A stretch of DNA of 64,000 nt from Enterobacter sp. 638 (GCF_000016325.1 NC_009436.1:744001-808000); one strand, 5' to 3'; shown: positions 47,615-57,728, counted from the first letter of the stretch. Notes: generated by a model from the sequence alone, not told the origin. Numbers and translations are program-made.

Positions 47615-49015
47615 ATGACAGCAAACAATTCCTCATTTGAAGAACAGCAATTGGCTCGCGTGCGCCGCCGGATAAGCGTCCGACGCCTGCTCAATCGTGA
47701 CAAAACGCCGCTGATGATCCTGATTATGGCGGCGGTCGTCGGCACGCTCGCGGGGCTGGTGGGTATTGCGTTCGAGAAAGCCGTTAACGTCATACTTAAC
47801 TGGCGTATCGGCACGTTGGCGACAACAGCGGATCACCCGTGGCTGGTGTGGCCGCTGGCTTTTGGATTATCGGCGCTGCTGGCGATGGTGGGCTATTTTC
47901 TGGTGCGGAAATTTGCGCCGGAAGCGGGCGGCTCCGGAATCCCGGAAATCGAGGGCGCGCTGGAAGAGCTGCGCCCGGTTCGCTGGTGGCGGGTTATCCC
48001 AGTCAAATTCCTTGGCGGGATGGGCACGCTCGGCGCGGGAATGGTGCTGGGTCGCGAAGGCCCAACGGTGCAACTGGGCGGCAATATCGGGCGCATGGTG
48101 GCGGATATTTTCCGTATGCGCAGCGGCGAAGCGCAGCACACGCTGCTTGCGACGGGGGCCGCCGCGGGTCTTTCCGCCGCGTTTAACGCGCCGCTGGCCG
48201 GGATCTTGTTTATTATCGAAGAGATGCGCCCGCAGTTTCGCTACAACCTTATCTCGATCAAAGCGGTCTTCACGGGCGTGATCATGTCGAGCATCGTGTT
48301 TCGCATTTTCAACGGCGAAGGCGCAGTGATTGAGGTGGGGAAATTCACCAATGCGCCGGTCAACACGCTTTGGCTGTATCTGATCCTGGGCATGATTTTT
48401 GGCGTTGTCGGACCGCTATTTAACACGCTGATTCTGCGCACTCAGGATCTGTTCCAGCGTATTCACGGCGGCAATATGACAAAGTGGGTGCTGGTGGGCG
48501 GACTGCTCGGCGGGATGTGCGGCGTGTTGGGCGTTATCGAACCCGAGACGTCTGGCGGCGGATTCAGTTTGATCCCCATCGCGGCGGCGGGGAATTTCAG
48601 CATCGGGATGCTGCTATTTCTGTTTTTCACTCGCGTGATAACCACGCTGCTGTGCTTTTCGTCTGGTGCACCGGGCGGGATTTTCGCGCCTATGCTGGCA
48701 TTAGGGACGCTGCTCGGTACGGCGTTTGGCATGGCGGCGGCAGTGGGTTTCCCGGCGTATCATCTTGAAGCGGGTACGTTTGCCATTGCCGGAATGGGGG
48801 CGCTGCTGGCCGCGTCATTGCGGGCACCGTTGACCGGCATTTTGCTGGTTCTGGAAATGACGGACAATTATCAGCTCATTTTGCCAATGATCATTACCTG
48901 CCTCGGCGCGACACTATTAGCCCAATTCCTGGGCGGAAAGCCGCTATACTCCACGATTCTTGCCCGCACCCTGGCGAAGCAGGAGGCAGAGCTTGCCGTG
49001 AAGCAGAATACTTGA
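47615..49015 (+). CDS. clcA: H+/Cl- exchange transporter ClcA
   Basis: CLC-family 2 Cl-/1 H+ antiporter of the inner membrane, linked to extreme acid resistance. 466 residues. Selectivity motifs: [25 protein letters not shown] (gating Glu), the proton-path EE in [12 protein letters not shown], and [16 protein letters not shown]. The N-terminal tail is shorter than and different from E. coli. The ATG at 47615 is used; GTG at 47612 or TTG at 47609 are possible but the ribosome-binding site is weak (TAAGAA). Confidence 0.93.
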   Translation: MTANNSSFEEQQLARVRRRISVRRLLNRDKTPLMILIMAAVVGTLAGLVGIAFEKAVNVILNWRIGTLATTADHPWLVWPLAFGLSALLAMVGYFLVRKFAPEAGGSGIPEIEGALEELRPVRWWRVIPVKFLGGMGTLGAGMVLGREGPTVQLGGNIGRMVADIFRMRSGEAQHTLLATGAAAGLSAAFNAPLAGILFIIEEMRPQFRYNLISIKAVFTGVIMSSIVFRIFNGEGAVIEVGKFTNAPVNTLWLYLILGMIFGVVGPLFNTLILRTQDLFQRIHGGNMTKWVLVGGLLGGMCGVLGVIEPETSGGGFSLIPIAAAGNFSIGMLLFLFFTRVITTLLCFSSGAPGGIFAPMLALGTLLGTAFGMAAAVGFPAYHLEAGTFAIAGMGALLAASLRAPLTGILLVLEMTDNYQLILPMIITCLGATLLAQFLGGKPLYSTILARTLAKQEAELAVKQNT

Positions 49016-49094
49016 ATGAATTACCAGGGTATTAGATAATGAAAATATGAATTGGGTGATTTTTACTCAATAGCAGTATTCATGGGAGCAAAAA

Positions 49095-49439
49095 ATGAGT
49101 GATGACGTAGCGCTGCCGTTGCAATTTACTGAAGCAGCAGCCAAAAAAGTGAAAGTCCTGATTGCCGATGAAAATAATCCGGAGCTGAAACTGCGAGTGT
49201 ATATTACTGGCGGCGGTTGCAGCGGCTTCCAGTACGGTTTTACCTTTGACGATCAGATCAACGATGGGGATATGACCATCGAGAAGCAGGGCGTTGCGCT
49301 GGTTGTTGACCCAATGAGCCTGCAATATCTGGTGGGCGGCGCGGTGGATTACACCGAAGGGCTGGAAGGTTCACGCTTTGTGGTGACCAACCCGAACGCG
49401 AAAAGCACCTGCGGCTGCGGTTCTTCCTTCAGCATCTAA
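49095..49439 (+). CDS. erpA: Iron-sulfur cluster insertion protein ErpA
   Basis: A-type Fe-S carrier that delivers clusters to apoproteins such as IspG/IspH; essential in aerobic E. coli. 114 residues. The three cluster cysteines are in GGGCSGF and the C-terminal [16 protein letters not shown] lies upstream of the ATG at 49095. Single gene between clcA and a repeat block. In E. coli it is controlled by IscR; no confident IscR site was identified here. Confidence 0.97.
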   Translation: MSDDVALPLQFTEAAAKKVKVLIADENNPELKLRVYITGGGCSGFQYGFTFDDQINDGDMTIEKQGVALVVDPMSLQYLVGGAVDYTEGLEGSRFVVTNPNAKSTCGCGSSFSI

Positions 49440-49456
49440 TGGTTTTGCTTCGGGGT

Positions 49457-49690
49457 GCGGTCTGATGCCCTCACCCCGACCCTCTCCCACGGGAGAGGGA
49501 GAAACACGAAAAGCGGTCTGATACTCTAACTCTCTCCTGCAGGGAGAGAGAGAAACACGAAAAGCGGTCTGATACTCTAACTCTCTCCTGCAGGGAGAGA
49601 GAGAAACACGAAAAGCAGTCTGATACTCTAACTCTCTCCTGCAGGGAGAGAGAGAAAACATTAAAAATGGCAACCGTGGGTTGCCGTTTT
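49457..49690. repeat. Tandem repeat array and terminator between erpA and yadS
   Basis: One canonical copy (GCGGTCTGATGCCCTCACCCC then CCCTCTCCC/GGGAGAGGG) at about 49457-49508 is followed by three nearly identical 51-bp units starting at 49509, 49560 and 49611. Each unit has AAAAGCGGTCTGATACTC and a changed palindrome CTCTCTCC-TGCA-GGAGAGAG-like. The array ends in the hairpin GGCAACC-GTG-GGTTGCC (49669-49685) plus TTTT, which serves both converging genes. Unit 3 has one change (GCAGTC for GCGGTC). Confidence 0.85.
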
Positions 49691-49694
49691 GCTT

Positions 49695-50318
49695 TTACCT
49701 TCCATTCTCATCGAGCGCAAACGTCGGCAATTTTAAGTGCCAGCGTATCGCCGCCAGACGAATCGCCAACGTTACCACCATGCCGATCATCGCTGCGGTT
49801 TCGAGCTCAACGCCAAAGGTATAAAACGCCGTGGCGTGGACGATCCCGCCGATAATACAGGCCGTGGCGTAGATTTCGGTGCGCAGAATCATCGGCACTT
49901 CACGCGCCAGGATATCGCGGATAATCCCTCCACCGACGCCCGTCAATACGCCCATACAAATTGCGACCATTGGACCCGTACCCGCCATAAATGCCTTATT
50001 AACACCAATACCGACAAACACCGCCAATCCGACGGCATCCAGTACCGGGAGGATCCACTTGGGTAAACGGCGAGGCTGACGCACCAGCACGATGGTTAGC
50101 AGACAGGTGACCATCGCCACCACCAGATCGGTGGGATCTCTCACCCAAAACACCGGGCCGTGATCGAGCGCCATATCGCGGATCGTTCCACCGCCTACCG
50201 CCGTTACCACACCGAGCACCAGCACGCCAAACGGGTCCATGCGCAGTTTGCCTGCAAGCAGCACGCCAGAGATAGCAAAGACGGCGGTGCCAAGGATATC
50301 CAGCCAATAAACGAGCAT
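49695..50318 (-). CDS. yadS: TRIC-type membrane protein YadS
   Basis: 207 residues with seven hydrophobic segments in two repeated halves, each with a glycine motif (VVTAVGGGTIRDMAL and GVLTGVGGGIIRDILAREVP). This is the UPF0126/TRIC (trimeric intracellular cation channel-like) signature. A glycine or cation transport role has been suggested for relatives, but the substrate is not evident. ATG at 50318. It is downstream of btuF on the same strand with a 30-bp gap, so it may be cotranscribed. Confidence 0.9.
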   Translation of the reverse strand: MLVYWLDILGTAVFAISGVLLAGKLRMDPFGVLVLGVVTAVGGGTIRDMALDHGPVFWVRDPTDLVVAMVTCLLTIVLVRQPRRLPKWILPVLDAVGLAVFVGIGVNKAFMAGTGPMVAICMGVLTGVGGGIIRDILAREVPMILRTEIYATACIIGGIVHATAFYTFGVELETAAMIGMVVTLAIRLAAIRWHLKLPTFALDENGR

Positions 50319-50348
50319 CGTCGAGTCCTAAAATGACCAGGGGCTATA

Positions 50349-51146
50349 TTAATGGCTCTGCGACAACGCAGAGCAGAGTTGTTTTGCGGCGAGGATAATA
50401 CGCGGGCTTGCGCGTTCAAACCAGTCACTGTGCAGGGCGATAACCGGAATTTTTAGCTGGCTTTGCCAGAATTGTTCAATTTTAGGGATCTCGCTCGCAT
50501 TGCCCGCCACGACGATGGCCTGCGGCTGGCGCGCCAGCACCTGTTCACGGCTCACCTGCGGCCAGGGAACGCGGCTCGCTGCAAAGATATTTTCACCGCC
50601 ACACACTTCCAGTACCTGATTTTGAATCGAGCCTTTTCCGGTGGTGAACAGCGGCTGATTGCCAAACTGGAGGAACACGCGTTTTTTGACGGGCGTGTCA
50701 TAGCGGGCTTTCAGAACCGCATACTCTTTCAGCAACTGTTGCGCGGCCTGTTTGGCTTTTTGAGGTGTCGGGCTGTAAGGCGCAAGATCCTGTAGCGCCT
50801 GAGCGACCTGCTCAATGCTGATGGCATCAATCCACATCACCTTTATGCCAAGTGAAGTGAGTTGATTGACCTGCCGCTCTGCGTTTCCGCCGCGCCATGC
50901 GAGGACCAGATCCGGCTTCAGCGCGACGATGCGTTCAAGATTCATGCCTTGCCAGGTGGAGATCTGCTCGAGTTTTTTTGCTTCGGGGGGATAGTCAGAA
51001 AAACTGCTGACCGCAACGGGTGTTATCCCCGCGGCAAAAGCCAGTTCAGTATTGGCAGGGGAGAGGGTAATCACACGCGGCGCGGCCAGAAGCCACGCCG
51101 GTGAGAGCAGACACAGGGCGACCAGCGCCCCTAAAAACTTAGCCAC
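50349..51146 (-). CDS. btuF: Vitamin B12 periplasmic binding protein BtuF
   Basis: Binds cobalamin in the periplasm and delivers it to BtuCD. 265 residues. Signal peptide [21 protein letters not shown], cleaved before APRVITLSP. The fold markers are [41 protein letters not shown] and CGGENIF. Start is GTG at 51146, lying within the last codons of mtn (8-nt overlap); an upstream in-frame ATG would read through mtn and lacks a signal sequence. In-frame continuation and the shared operon suggest coupling with mtn. Confidence 0.94.
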   Translation of the reverse strand: MAKFLGALVALCLLSPAWLLAAPRVITLSPANTELAFAAGITPVAVSSFSDYPPEAKKLEQISTWQGMNLERIVALKPDLVLAWRGGNAERQVNQLTSLGIKVMWIDAISIEQVAQALQDLAPYSPTPQKAKQAAQQLLKEYAVLKARYDTPVKKRVFLQFGNQPLFTTGKGSIQNQVLEVCGGENIFAASRVPWPQVSREQVLARQPQAIVVAGNASEIPKIEQFWQSQLKIPVIALHSDWFERASPRIILAAKQLCSALSQSH

Positions 51147-51837
51147 GCGCCAGTTTCTGCACCAGGGTTTCGACCATAATCGTGGACTGCTTAGCAGCAA
51201 CGGCCAGGAACTCGTCAAAGCTCAGATGAGACTGTTGATCGGCCACGTCAGAGATGGCGCGAACGACGACGAACGGCACGCTGAAGTTATGGCAGACGTG
51301 CGCAATGGCCGTCGCTTCCATTTCCACTGCAATGGCATTTGGGAAGTTGTGACGGATTTTCGCCAGGCCCACGGAACCGTTGATGAAAGCGTCGCCGCTG
51401 ACAATCAGGCCGCGCACGGCGTTCAGGTTGAGCTCAGCGATGCAGCTTTCAGCGGCGGCAATCAGATTGTCGTCGGCTTTAAAACCAGCCGGACAGCCCG
51501 GAAGCTGGCCGTATTCGTAGCCAAACGCGGTCACATCGGCGTCGTGATAGCGTGCTTCATCAGAGACCACGATATCGCCCACTTTCAGGGACGGAGCCAG
51601 ACCGCCTGCAGAACCGGTGTTGATGATCACGTCAGGTTTGCAGCGCTCCAGCAGCAGCGTCGCGCCCAGCGCGGCAGCGACTTTACCGATGCCTGATTTC
51701 AGCAGAGCCACGTCAGTGCCGTTCAACTGGCCGGTATAGATTTCACAGCCGCCCAGAGACAGAGTCTGACAGTTCTCAATTTTGTCACGCAGCAGCGTAA
51801 CTTCTTCTTCCATTGCACCAATAATGCCGATTTTCAT
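51139..51837 (-). CDS. mtn: 5'-methylthioadenosine/S-adenosylhomocysteine nucleosidase
   Basis: Hydrolyses methylthioadenosine, S-adenosylhomocysteine and 5'-deoxyadenosine; it clears the byproduct of SpeE and takes part in the AI-2 pathway. 232 residues as in E. coli. The catalytic Glu12 is in [10 protein letters not shown], and the catalytic Asp is in [19 protein letters not shown]. The nucleoside-binding FVVVRAISD and [11 protein letters not shown] are clear. It is first in mtn-btuF(-yadS), divergent from dgt. Confidence 0.97.
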   Translation of the reverse strand: MKIGIIGAMEEEVTLLRDKIENCQTLSLGGCEIYTGQLNGTDVALLKSGIGKVAAALGATLLLERCKPDVIINTGSAGGLAPSLKVGDIVVSDEARYHDADVTAFGYEYGQLPGCPAGFKADDNLIAAAESCIAELNLNAVRGLIVSGDAFINGSVGLAKIRHNFPNAIAVEMEATAIAHVCHNFSVPFVVVRAISDVADQQSHLSFDEFLAVAAKQSTIMVETLVQKLARG

Positions 51838-51919
51838 AGATTTACTCGCGATGTGCCTTGTTAAGATGCATAGTCTATCATGCGCTTAAGGGGAAACGCA
51901 TTCTCACGCGGGGGAGCAC

Positions 51920-53434
51920 ATGGCACCAATCGATTTTCGCAACAAAATTAACTGGCATCGTCGATTCCGATCCCCACAGGGGAGCAAGAGCGAGCATGAG
52001 ATCCTGCGGATCTTCGAAAGCGATCGCGGGCGCATCATTAACTCTCCTGCCATCCGCCGCTTGCAGCAAAAAACCCAGGTGTTCCCGCTGGAGCGTAATG
52101 CAGCCGTTCGTACGCGGCTGACCCACTCTATGGAAGTTCAGCAGGTGGGGCGCTATATCGCCAAAGAGATTTTAAGCCGCCTGAAAGAACAGCGCTTACT
52201 GGAAACGTACGGTCTGGATGAATTGACCGGCCCGTTCGAGAGCATCGTTGAGATGGCGTGTCTGATGCATGACATCGGCAACCCGCCGTTTGGTCATTTT
52301 GGTGAAGCGGCGATTAACGATTGGTTCAAACAGCGGTTGTTCCCGCTGGACGCTGCCAGCCAACCGCAAAGCGACGATCGCTGTATCGTCCGGGATTTAC
52401 GCTTGCGCGAGGGCGAAGAGCCACTAAACGATCTGCGGCGCAAAGTGCGTCAGGATCTGTGTCAGTTTGAAGGCAATGCGCAGGGGATCAGGCTGGTGCA
52501 CTCCCTGATGCGGATGAACCTGACCTGGGCGCAGGTGGGTTGCATCCTGAAATACACCCGTCCGGCATGGTGGATGGGGGAACCGCCCGCGTCTCACAGT
52601 TATTTAATGAAAAAGCCCGGCTATTATTTGTCTGAAGAAGCCTATATTGAACGACTGCGTAAGGAACTTTCACTGACACCTCACGGCCGTTTTCCATTGA
52701 CCTGGATTATGGAAGCTGCCGATGACATTTCCTATTGCGTGGCCGATCTGGAAGACGCCGTAGAGAAAAGAATATTCAGCGTCGAGGAACTTTATCAGCA
52801 TCTTTATGATGCCTGGGGCACCCACGAAAAAGGTTCATTGTTTTCTCAGGTGGTGGAAAACGCCTGGGATAAATCGCGTTCAAATACCCTCAGTCGTAGC
52901 ACCGAAGATCAGTTCTTTATGTATTTGCGCGTTAACACGTTAAATAAACTGGTGCCGTATTCCGCTGCGCGTTTTATCGACAATCTGCCCGCTATTTTCT
53001 CTGGCGACTTTAATCATGCGTTGCTTGAGGACGACAGCAGTTTCAGTCAACTGCTTGAGTTGTATAAGAATGTCGCTATCCGCCATGTGTTTAGCCACCC
53101 GGATGTGGAACAGCTGGAATTACAAGGCTACCGGGTGATCAGCGGTCTGCTGGATATTTATCAGCCGCTGCTGAAATTATCTGTAGAGGAATTTACTGAA
53201 CTGGTCGAAACAGATCTAATGAAACGCCTGCCGATTGAAACGCGGCTATTACATAAACTCTCGACCCGCCATCGTCTTGCCTATGTCGAGGCCGTGAGTA
53301 AAATTGATCGCACCACTGCACAGTGGCCAGTGATGGAATATTATTATCGCTGTCGGCTTATTCAGGACTATATCAGCGGAATGACAGATTTGTATGCATG
53401 GGATGAATACCGTCGTCTGATGGCTGTGGAATAA
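51920..53434 (+). CDS. dgt: Deoxyguanosinetriphosphate triphosphohydrolase
   Basis: HD-family enzyme hydrolysing dGTP to deoxyguanosine and triphosphate; it affects dNTP balance and can limit phage DNA synthesis. 504 residues, one fewer than E. coli. The HD motif is in [16 protein letters not shown] with an upstream His in [27 protein letters not shown] and [18 protein letters not shown] are further metal/active-site segments. It starts [16 protein letters not shown] at 51920; GGGGGAGC lies upstream. It is followed by degP in the same direction but with a separate promoter. Confidence 0.96.
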   Translation: MAPIDFRNKINWHRRFRSPQGSKSEHEILRIFESDRGRIINSPAIRRLQQKTQVFPLERNAAVRTRLTHSMEVQQVGRYIAKEILSRLKEQRLLETYGLDELTGPFESIVEMACLMHDIGNPPFGHFGEAAINDWFKQRLFPLDAASQPQSDDRCIVRDLRLREGEEPLNDLRRKVRQDLCQFEGNAQGIRLVHSLMRMNLTWAQVGCILKYTRPAWWMGEPPASHSYLMKKPGYYLSEEAYIERLRKELSLTPHGRFPLTWIMEAADDISYCVADLEDAVEKRIFSVEELYQHLYDAWGTHEKGSLFSQVVENAWDKSRSNTLSRSTEDQFFMYLRVNTLNKLVPYSAARFIDNLPAIFSGDFNHALLEDDSSFSQLLELYKNVAIRHVFSHPDVEQLELQGYRVISGLLDIYQPLLKLSVEEFTELVETDLMKRLPIETRLLHKLSTRHRLAYVEAVSKIDRTTAQWPVMEYYYRCRLIQDYISGMTDLYAWDEYRRLMAVE

Positions 53435-53492
53435 CTGATGAGTTTTGTAAAGACGGCCAATAAATTTTTACTTTTTCCAGAAACTTAATCCC

Positions 53493-53520
53493 GGAACTTA
53501 GGCGCTGAAAACGAATCTGA
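53493..53520 (+). promoter_or_regulatory. Sigma-E promoter of degP
   Basis: GGAACTT (53493-53499), 16-bp spacer, TCTGA (53516-53520): an almost ideal envelope-stress sigma factor promoter. Transcription would start near 53525, 40 nt before the degP ATG. A CpxR site is known for E. coli degP, but no clear GTAAA-N5-GTAAA was found. Confidence 0.9.
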
Positions 53521-53564
53521 TGTACACAGCAATTTTGCGTAATCTGTTAATCGAGATTGAGAAC

Positions 53565-55010
53565 ATGAAAAAAACAACATTAGCAATGAGTGCACTCGCA
53601 TTGAGTTTAGGTTTAGCGTTGTCTCCTCTGTCTGCAAGCGCAGCCGAGACCGCATCTTCGGTCACAACCGCGCAGCAGATGCCAAGCCTGGCCCCGATGC
53701 TTGAGAAAGTGATGCCATCGGTGGTGAGTATTAACGTTGAGGGAAGCACAACCGTTAATACGCCGCGCATGCCGCGCAACTTCCAGCAGTTCTTTGGCGA
53801 TAATTCACCGTTCTGCCAGGACGGCTCACCATTCCAGAGCTCACCGTTCTGTCAGGGCGGTGGTGCGGGCGATGACACCCCTGGCGGTAACGGTGGCGGT
53901 CAGCAGCAAAAATTCATGGCGCTGGGATCGGGCGTGATTATTGACGCGGCGAAAGGCTATGTCGTCACCAATAACCACGTTGTCGATAACGCCAGCACCA
54001 TCAAAGTACAGTTGAGCGATGGGCGTAAATTTGATGCCAAAGTGGTGGGTAAAGACCCGCGCTCTGACATCGCTCTGATTCAGATTCAGGATCCAAAAAA
54101 CCTGACGGCCATTAAACTGGCTGATTCCGATGCCCTGCGCGTCGGTGATTATACCGTAGCCATCGGTAACCCGTTCGGCCTGGGTGAAACGGTGACATCC
54201 GGTATCGTTTCTGCACTGGGTCGTAGCGGCCTGAATGCGGAAAACTATGAAAACTTTATCCAGACGGATGCGGCCATTAACCGCGGTAACTCCGGCGGTG
54301 CGCTGGTTAACCTGAACGGTGAGCTGATCGGTATCAACACCGCGATTCTGGCACCGGACGGCGGCAACATCGGTATCGGTTTTGCGATTCCAAGTAACAT
54401 GGTGAAAAACCTGACCAGCCAGATGGTTGAATTCGGCCAGGTGAAACGCGGTGAACTGGGTATTCTGGGCACGGAACTGAACTCCGAACTGGCGAAGGCA
54501 ATGAAAGTTGACGCGCAGCGCGGGGCCTTTGTCAGCCAGGTGATGCCAAATTCCTCTGCCGCGAAAGCCGGTATCAAGGCGGGTGACGTGATCACCACCC
54601 TGAATGGTAAGCCAATCAGCAGCTTTGCGGCGCTGCGCGCTGAAGTCGGCTCAATGCCGGTGGGCAGCAAAGTGACGTTGGGTCTGCTGCGCGACGGTAA
54701 ACCTGTTAGCGTTAACCTTGAACTGCAGCAGAGCAGTCAGACTCAGGTCGATTCCAGCTCTATCTTCAGCGGTATTGAAGGTGCGGATATGAGCAACAAA
54801 GGGGCTGATAAAGGGGTGGTGGTGAGTGAAGTTAAAGCCAACAGCCCAGCGGCCCGTATCGGCCTGAAAAAAGGCGATGTGATTATTGGCGCTAACCAGC
54901 AGCCGGTGAAAAATATTGCTGAACTGCGTAAAATTCTCGACAGCAAACCTAACGTGCTGGCGCTGAATATTCAGCGTGGTGATACCACTCTGTACCTGTT
55001 GATGCAGTAA
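53565..55010 (+). CDS. degP: Periplasmic serine protease/chaperone DegP (HtrA)
   Basis: Envelope-stress protease and chaperone forming cages. 481 residues (474 in E. coli). Signal peptide MKKTTLAMSALALSLGLALS... ending SASA. Catalytic triad: His in VVTNNHVVDNA, Asp in DPRSDIALIQI, Ser in RGNSGGALVN. The LA loop has two cysteines (SPFCQDG, SPFCQGG) and a longer Gly-rich insertion (GGAGDDTPGGNGGG). Two PDZ domains follow (GAFVSQVMPNSSAAKAGIKAGD and VVVSEVKANSPAARIGLKKGD). The ATG at 53565 fits the signal peptide and the sigma-E transcript start. Confidence 0.97.
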   Translation: MKKTTLAMSALALSLGLALSPLSASAAETASSVTTAQQMPSLAPMLEKVMPSVVSINVEGSTTVNTPRMPRNFQQFFGDNSPFCQDGSPFQSSPFCQGGGAGDDTPGGNGGGQQQKFMALGSGVIIDAAKGYVVTNNHVVDNASTIKVQLSDGRKFDAKVVGKDPRSDIALIQIQDPKNLTAIKLADSDALRVGDYTVAIGNPFGLGETVTSGIVSALGRSGLNAENYENFIQTDAAINRGNSGGALVNLNGELIGINTAILAPDGGNIGIGFAIPSNMVKNLTSQMVEFGQVKRGELGILGTELNSELAKAMKVDAQRGAFVSQVMPNSSAAKAGIKAGDVITTLNGKPISSFAALRAEVGSMPVGSKVTLGLLRDGKPVSVNLELQQSSQTQVDSSSIFSGIEGADMSNKGADKGVVVSEVKANSPAARIGLKKGDVIIGANQQPVKNIAELRKILDSKPNVLALNIQRGDTTLYLLMQ

Positions 55011-55017
55011 TCCCCTC

Positions 55018-55055
55018 AGCCCCAGCCTGACATCAGGCTGGGGCTTCTTCTTTTC
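55018..55055 (+). terminator. Terminator after degP
   Basis: AGCCCCAGCCTGA (55018-55030) pairs with TCAGGCTGGGGCT (from 55033), followed by TCTTCTTTTC. Strong GC stem with a T-rich tail. Confidence 0.85.
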
Positions 55056-55163
55056 TGTGACCCTTCCCACAAGTCCATACTTATTCCCCCGACTTTGTGC
55101 ATTCGCACAATGCAGCAGTCTTTGAACTTCCCTATGCTTGAGCTCTGCTCACGGGAGGATTAC

Positions 55164-56321
55164 ATGGCTGGCTGGCATCTTGATACCAAAATGGCGCAGG
55201 AAATCGTGGCGCGCACCATGCGCATCATCGATACCAATATCAACGTAATGGATGCCCGTGGGCGAATCATTGGCAGCGGCGATCGTGAGCGTATTGGTGA
55301 ATTGCACGAAGGCGCGCTGCTGGTGCTTTCTCAGGGGCGCGTGGTCGATATTGATGATGCCGTCGCGCGGCATCTGCATGGCGTGCGTCAGGGCATCAAC
55401 CTGCCACTGCGTCTGGAAGGGGAAATCGTTGGCGTCATTGGCCTGACGGGCGAGCCAGAATCTCTGCGCAAATACGGTGAGCTGGTGTGTATGACCGCCG
55501 AGATGATGCTGGAACAATCGCGTCTGATGCATCTTCTGGCGCAGGACAGCCGCCTGCGCGAAGAGCTGGTGATGAACCTGATACAGGCCGAAGAGCATAC
55601 CCCTGCGCTGACAGAGTGGGCGCAGCGTCTGGGGATTGACCTCAATCAGCCGCGTGTCGTGGCGGTTATCGAAGTCGATAGCGGCCAGCTTGGCGTGGAT
55701 AGCGCGATGGCGGAATTACAACAGCTGCAAAACGCGCTGGCGACGCCGGAGCGTAATAACCTGGTGGCGATTGTTTCGCTGACTGAAATGGTGGTGCTGA
55801 AGCCCGCGCTGAATCAGTTTGGCCGCTGGGATGCTGAAGATCACCGCCGTCGGGTTGAGCAGTTGATTGCGCGAATGAAAGAGAACGGGCAGCTGCGTTT
55901 TCGCGTTGCGCTGGGCAACTATTTTACCGGCCCAGGCAGCATCGCCCGTTCATGGCGAACGGCGCGCACCACCATGATGGTGGGCAAGCAGCGCATGCCG
56001 GAAAGCAGGGGGTATTTTTATCAGGATTTGATGCTGCCGGTGCTGCTCGACAGCTTGCGCGGTGGCTGGCAGGCCAACGAGTTGGCGCGGCCTTTAGTGC
56101 GCCTGAAGGCAATGGATAATAATGGATTACTGCGTCGGACGTTGCAGGCGTGGTTTCGTCATAACGTTCAGCCGCTGGCGACGTCGAAAGCGTTGTTTAT
56201 TCACCGGAATACCCTGGAATACCGTCTCAACCGTATTTCGGAATTAACAGGGCTGGATTTGGGTAATTTCGACGACAGGTTATTGTTGTACGTCGCGTTG
56301 CAACTGGATGAGCAGAGATGA
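55164..56321 (+). CDS. cdaR: Sugar diacid regulator CdaR
   Basis: Activator of glucarate/galactarate/glycerate utilisation genes; 385 residues as in E. coli. The N-terminal diacid-recognition domain is residues 1-135 (NVMDARGRIIGSGDRERIGELH, HLHGVRQGINLPLRLEGEIVGVIGLTG). A GGDEF-like central part follows. The C-terminal PucR-type HTH carries HNVQPLATSKALFIHRNTLEYRLNRISELTGL. The ATG at 55164 has GGGAGGA upstream. An upstream in-frame ATG lacks conservation. The regulated gar/gud genes are not in this window. Confidence 0.95.
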   Translation: MAGWHLDTKMAQEIVARTMRIIDTNINVMDARGRIIGSGDRERIGELHEGALLVLSQGRVVDIDDAVARHLHGVRQGINLPLRLEGEIVGVIGLTGEPESLRKYGELVCMTAEMMLEQSRLMHLLAQDSRLREELVMNLIQAEEHTPALTEWAQRLGIDLNQPRVVAVIEVDSGQLGVDSAMAELQQLQNALATPERNNLVAIVSLTEMVVLKPALNQFGRWDAEDHRRRVEQLIARMKENGQLRFRVALGNYFTGPGSIARSWRTARTTMMVGKQRMPESRGYFYQDLMLPVLLDSLRGGWQANELARPLVRLKAMDNNGLLRRTLQAWFRHNVQPLATSKALFIHRNTLEYRLNRISELTGLDLGNFDDRLLLYVALQLDEQR

Positions 56322-56329
56322 TGTGGCAT

Positions 56330-56400
56330 GCGGCCTGATGGACTCTCCCAGTGGGAGAGTGAGAAAAACTAAAAACGGCAACTCAAGGTTGCCGTTTTTG
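56330..56400. repeat. Palindrome-terminator module between cdaR and yaeH
   Basis: GGCCTGATGG, palindrome ACTCTCCC-AGT-GGGAGAGT (56342-56360), then hairpin AAAAACGGCAAC-TCAAG-GTTGCCGTTTTT (56371-56399). The hairpin has A/T runs on both sides and should stop both converging genes. Same plus orientation as the cueO/gcd and erpA/yadS modules. Confidence 0.8.
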
Positions 56401-56403
56401 TTT

Positions 56404-56793
56404 TTACTTATTGCGGGTCAATTTCTCAAGATCGGCTTCGATTTCGCTGATCTTGTGAGTCACAACGCTTTCAAGGTGACGAAGGTCATCGAGGATCTTA
56501 CGTTTAAGATCGACTTCGGTGCGGTCGCGCTGGCAGATCTGATCGAGTTCATCGATCACGTAGCGCAGGTTAGGGCTGATTTCCTGAACTTCTTTATACC
56601 CCTGGCCGACACCATCAGCGACGACGGTTTTACGTTGACGTGGGTATTTGAACTTCACGCTCTTCGCGAAAAACTCTCCTTTGTCCTTGTGAAAATAGAT
56701 TTTCAAAATATCGTTGTTTGCTTCCTGGCGGAGGCTGTAACGATCAATTTCATCAGGATTGGTAATGCCCAGACTTTTCAGATTATCGTACAT
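56404..56793 (-). CDS. yaeH: UPF0325 family protein YaeH
   Basis: 129 residues starting [20 protein letters not shown], nearly identical to E. coli YaeH (128 aa). Cytosolic, highly charged; the C-terminal half looks like a coiled coil ([20 protein letters not shown]). Function unknown. The ATG at 56793 has AAGGG 7 nt upstream; an earlier in-frame start adds ten unconserved residues. It follows dapD, with a terminator between; yaeI of E. coli is absent here. Confidence 0.92.
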   Translation of the reverse strand: MYDNLKSLGITNPDEIDRYSLRQEANNDILKIYFHKDKGEFFAKSVKFKYPRQRKTVVADGVGQGYKEVQEISPNLRYVIDELDQICQRDRTEVDLKRKILDDLRHLESVVTHKISEIEADLEKLTRNK

Positions 56794-56867
56794 AGCGGTA
56801 CCCTTGATCTCAACATAACCCATGAATAATTAACGAAAAAATCTATTTTCGCCACCTTCAGATGTAA

Positions 56868-56893
56868 AAAAAGCGGGGTAGCCCCGCTTTTTG
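56868..56893 (-). terminator. Terminator after dapD
   Basis: GCGGGG (56873-56878), loop TAG, CCCCGC (56882-56887), flanked by a seven-A run on one side (read as T on the minus strand) and five T on the other. Well placed 16 nt after the dapD stop. Confidence 0.9.
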
Positions 56894-56903
56894 TTGTACC
56901 TGA

Positions 56904-57728
56904 TTAATCGATGGTGCGCAGCAACTCGTTGATACCGACTTTACTGCGGGTTTTGGCATCGACTTTTTTCACGATAACTGCGCAATACAGGCTGTATTTG
57001 CCATCTTTCGACGGCAAGTTACCGGAAACGACAACGGAGCCTGCGGGGACGCGGCCATAATGCACTTCGCCCGTTTCACGATCGTAAATACGGGTGCTCT
57101 GACCGATGTAAACGCCCATGGAAATCACGGAGCCTTCTTCAACGATCACGCCCTCAACCACTTCGGAACGTGCGCCGATGAAGCAGTTGTCTTCAATGAT
57201 GGTTGGGTTTGCCTGCAATGGCTCCAGAACGCCACCGATGCCGACACCGCCGGACAGGTGAACGTTTTTACCAATCTGCGCGCAAGAACCGACGGTCGCC
57301 CAGGTATCCACCATTGAGCCTTCGTCAACGTAAGCACCGATGTTCACATAAGAAGGCATCAGCACGGTATTACGTGCGATAAATGCACCCTGACGAACGG
57401 CCGCAGGCGGCACGACGCGGAAACCTTCTTTCACGAAACGCGCTTCGTCATAATCCGCGAATTTCATCGGCACTTTATCGAAGTAGCGGCTTTCCGCACC
57501 GTCGATAACCTGGTTATCGTTAATACGGAAAGAGAGCAGCACGGCTTTTTTCAGCCACTGATGCGTGACCCACTGGCCGTCAATTTTTTCTGCTACACGC
57601 AGCGCGCCGGAATCAAGCAGAGAAATCACCTGATTCACCGCTTCGCGGGTTACGGTATCCACATTTGCCGGAGTAATATCGGCGCGACGCTCAAAGGCGG
57701 ACTCAATAACGTTCTGTAACTGCTGCAT
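56904..57728 (-). CDS. dapD: Tetrahydrodipicolinate N-succinyltransferase
   Basis: Lysine/diaminopimelate biosynthesis: succinyl-CoA plus tetrahydrodipicolinate to N-succinyl-2-amino-6-oxopimelate. 274 residues as in E. coli. The C-terminal half is a left-handed beta-helix of hexapeptide repeats ([55 protein letters not shown]). Start [18 protein letters not shown] at 57728. It lies 32 bp downstream of glnD on the same strand. Confidence 0.97.
   Translation of the reverse strand: MQQLQNVIESAFERRADITPANVDTVTREAVNQVISLLDSGALRVAEKIDGQWVTHQWLKKAVLLSFRINDNQVIDGAESRYFDKVPMKFADYDEARFVKEGFRVVPPAAVRQGAFIARNTVLMPSYVNIGAYVDEGSMVDTWATVGSCAQIGKNVHLSGGVGIGGVLEPLQANPTIIEDNCFIGARSEVVEGVIVEEGSVISMGVYIGQSTRIYDRETGEVHYGRVPAGSVVVSGNLPSKDGKYSLYCAVIVKKVDAKTRSKVGINELLRTID

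Noticed and set aside
49509..49661. Possible CRISPR array (three regular 51-bp units)
   Set aside because: Units are directly abutting with no unique spacers, and no cas genes are present; it is a simple tandem repeat.
53448..53475. CpxR box upstream of degP (GTAAA at 53450 region)
   Set aside because: Only one GTAAA half is present; the second half at N5 spacing does not match. The sigma-E promoter is the only clear element.
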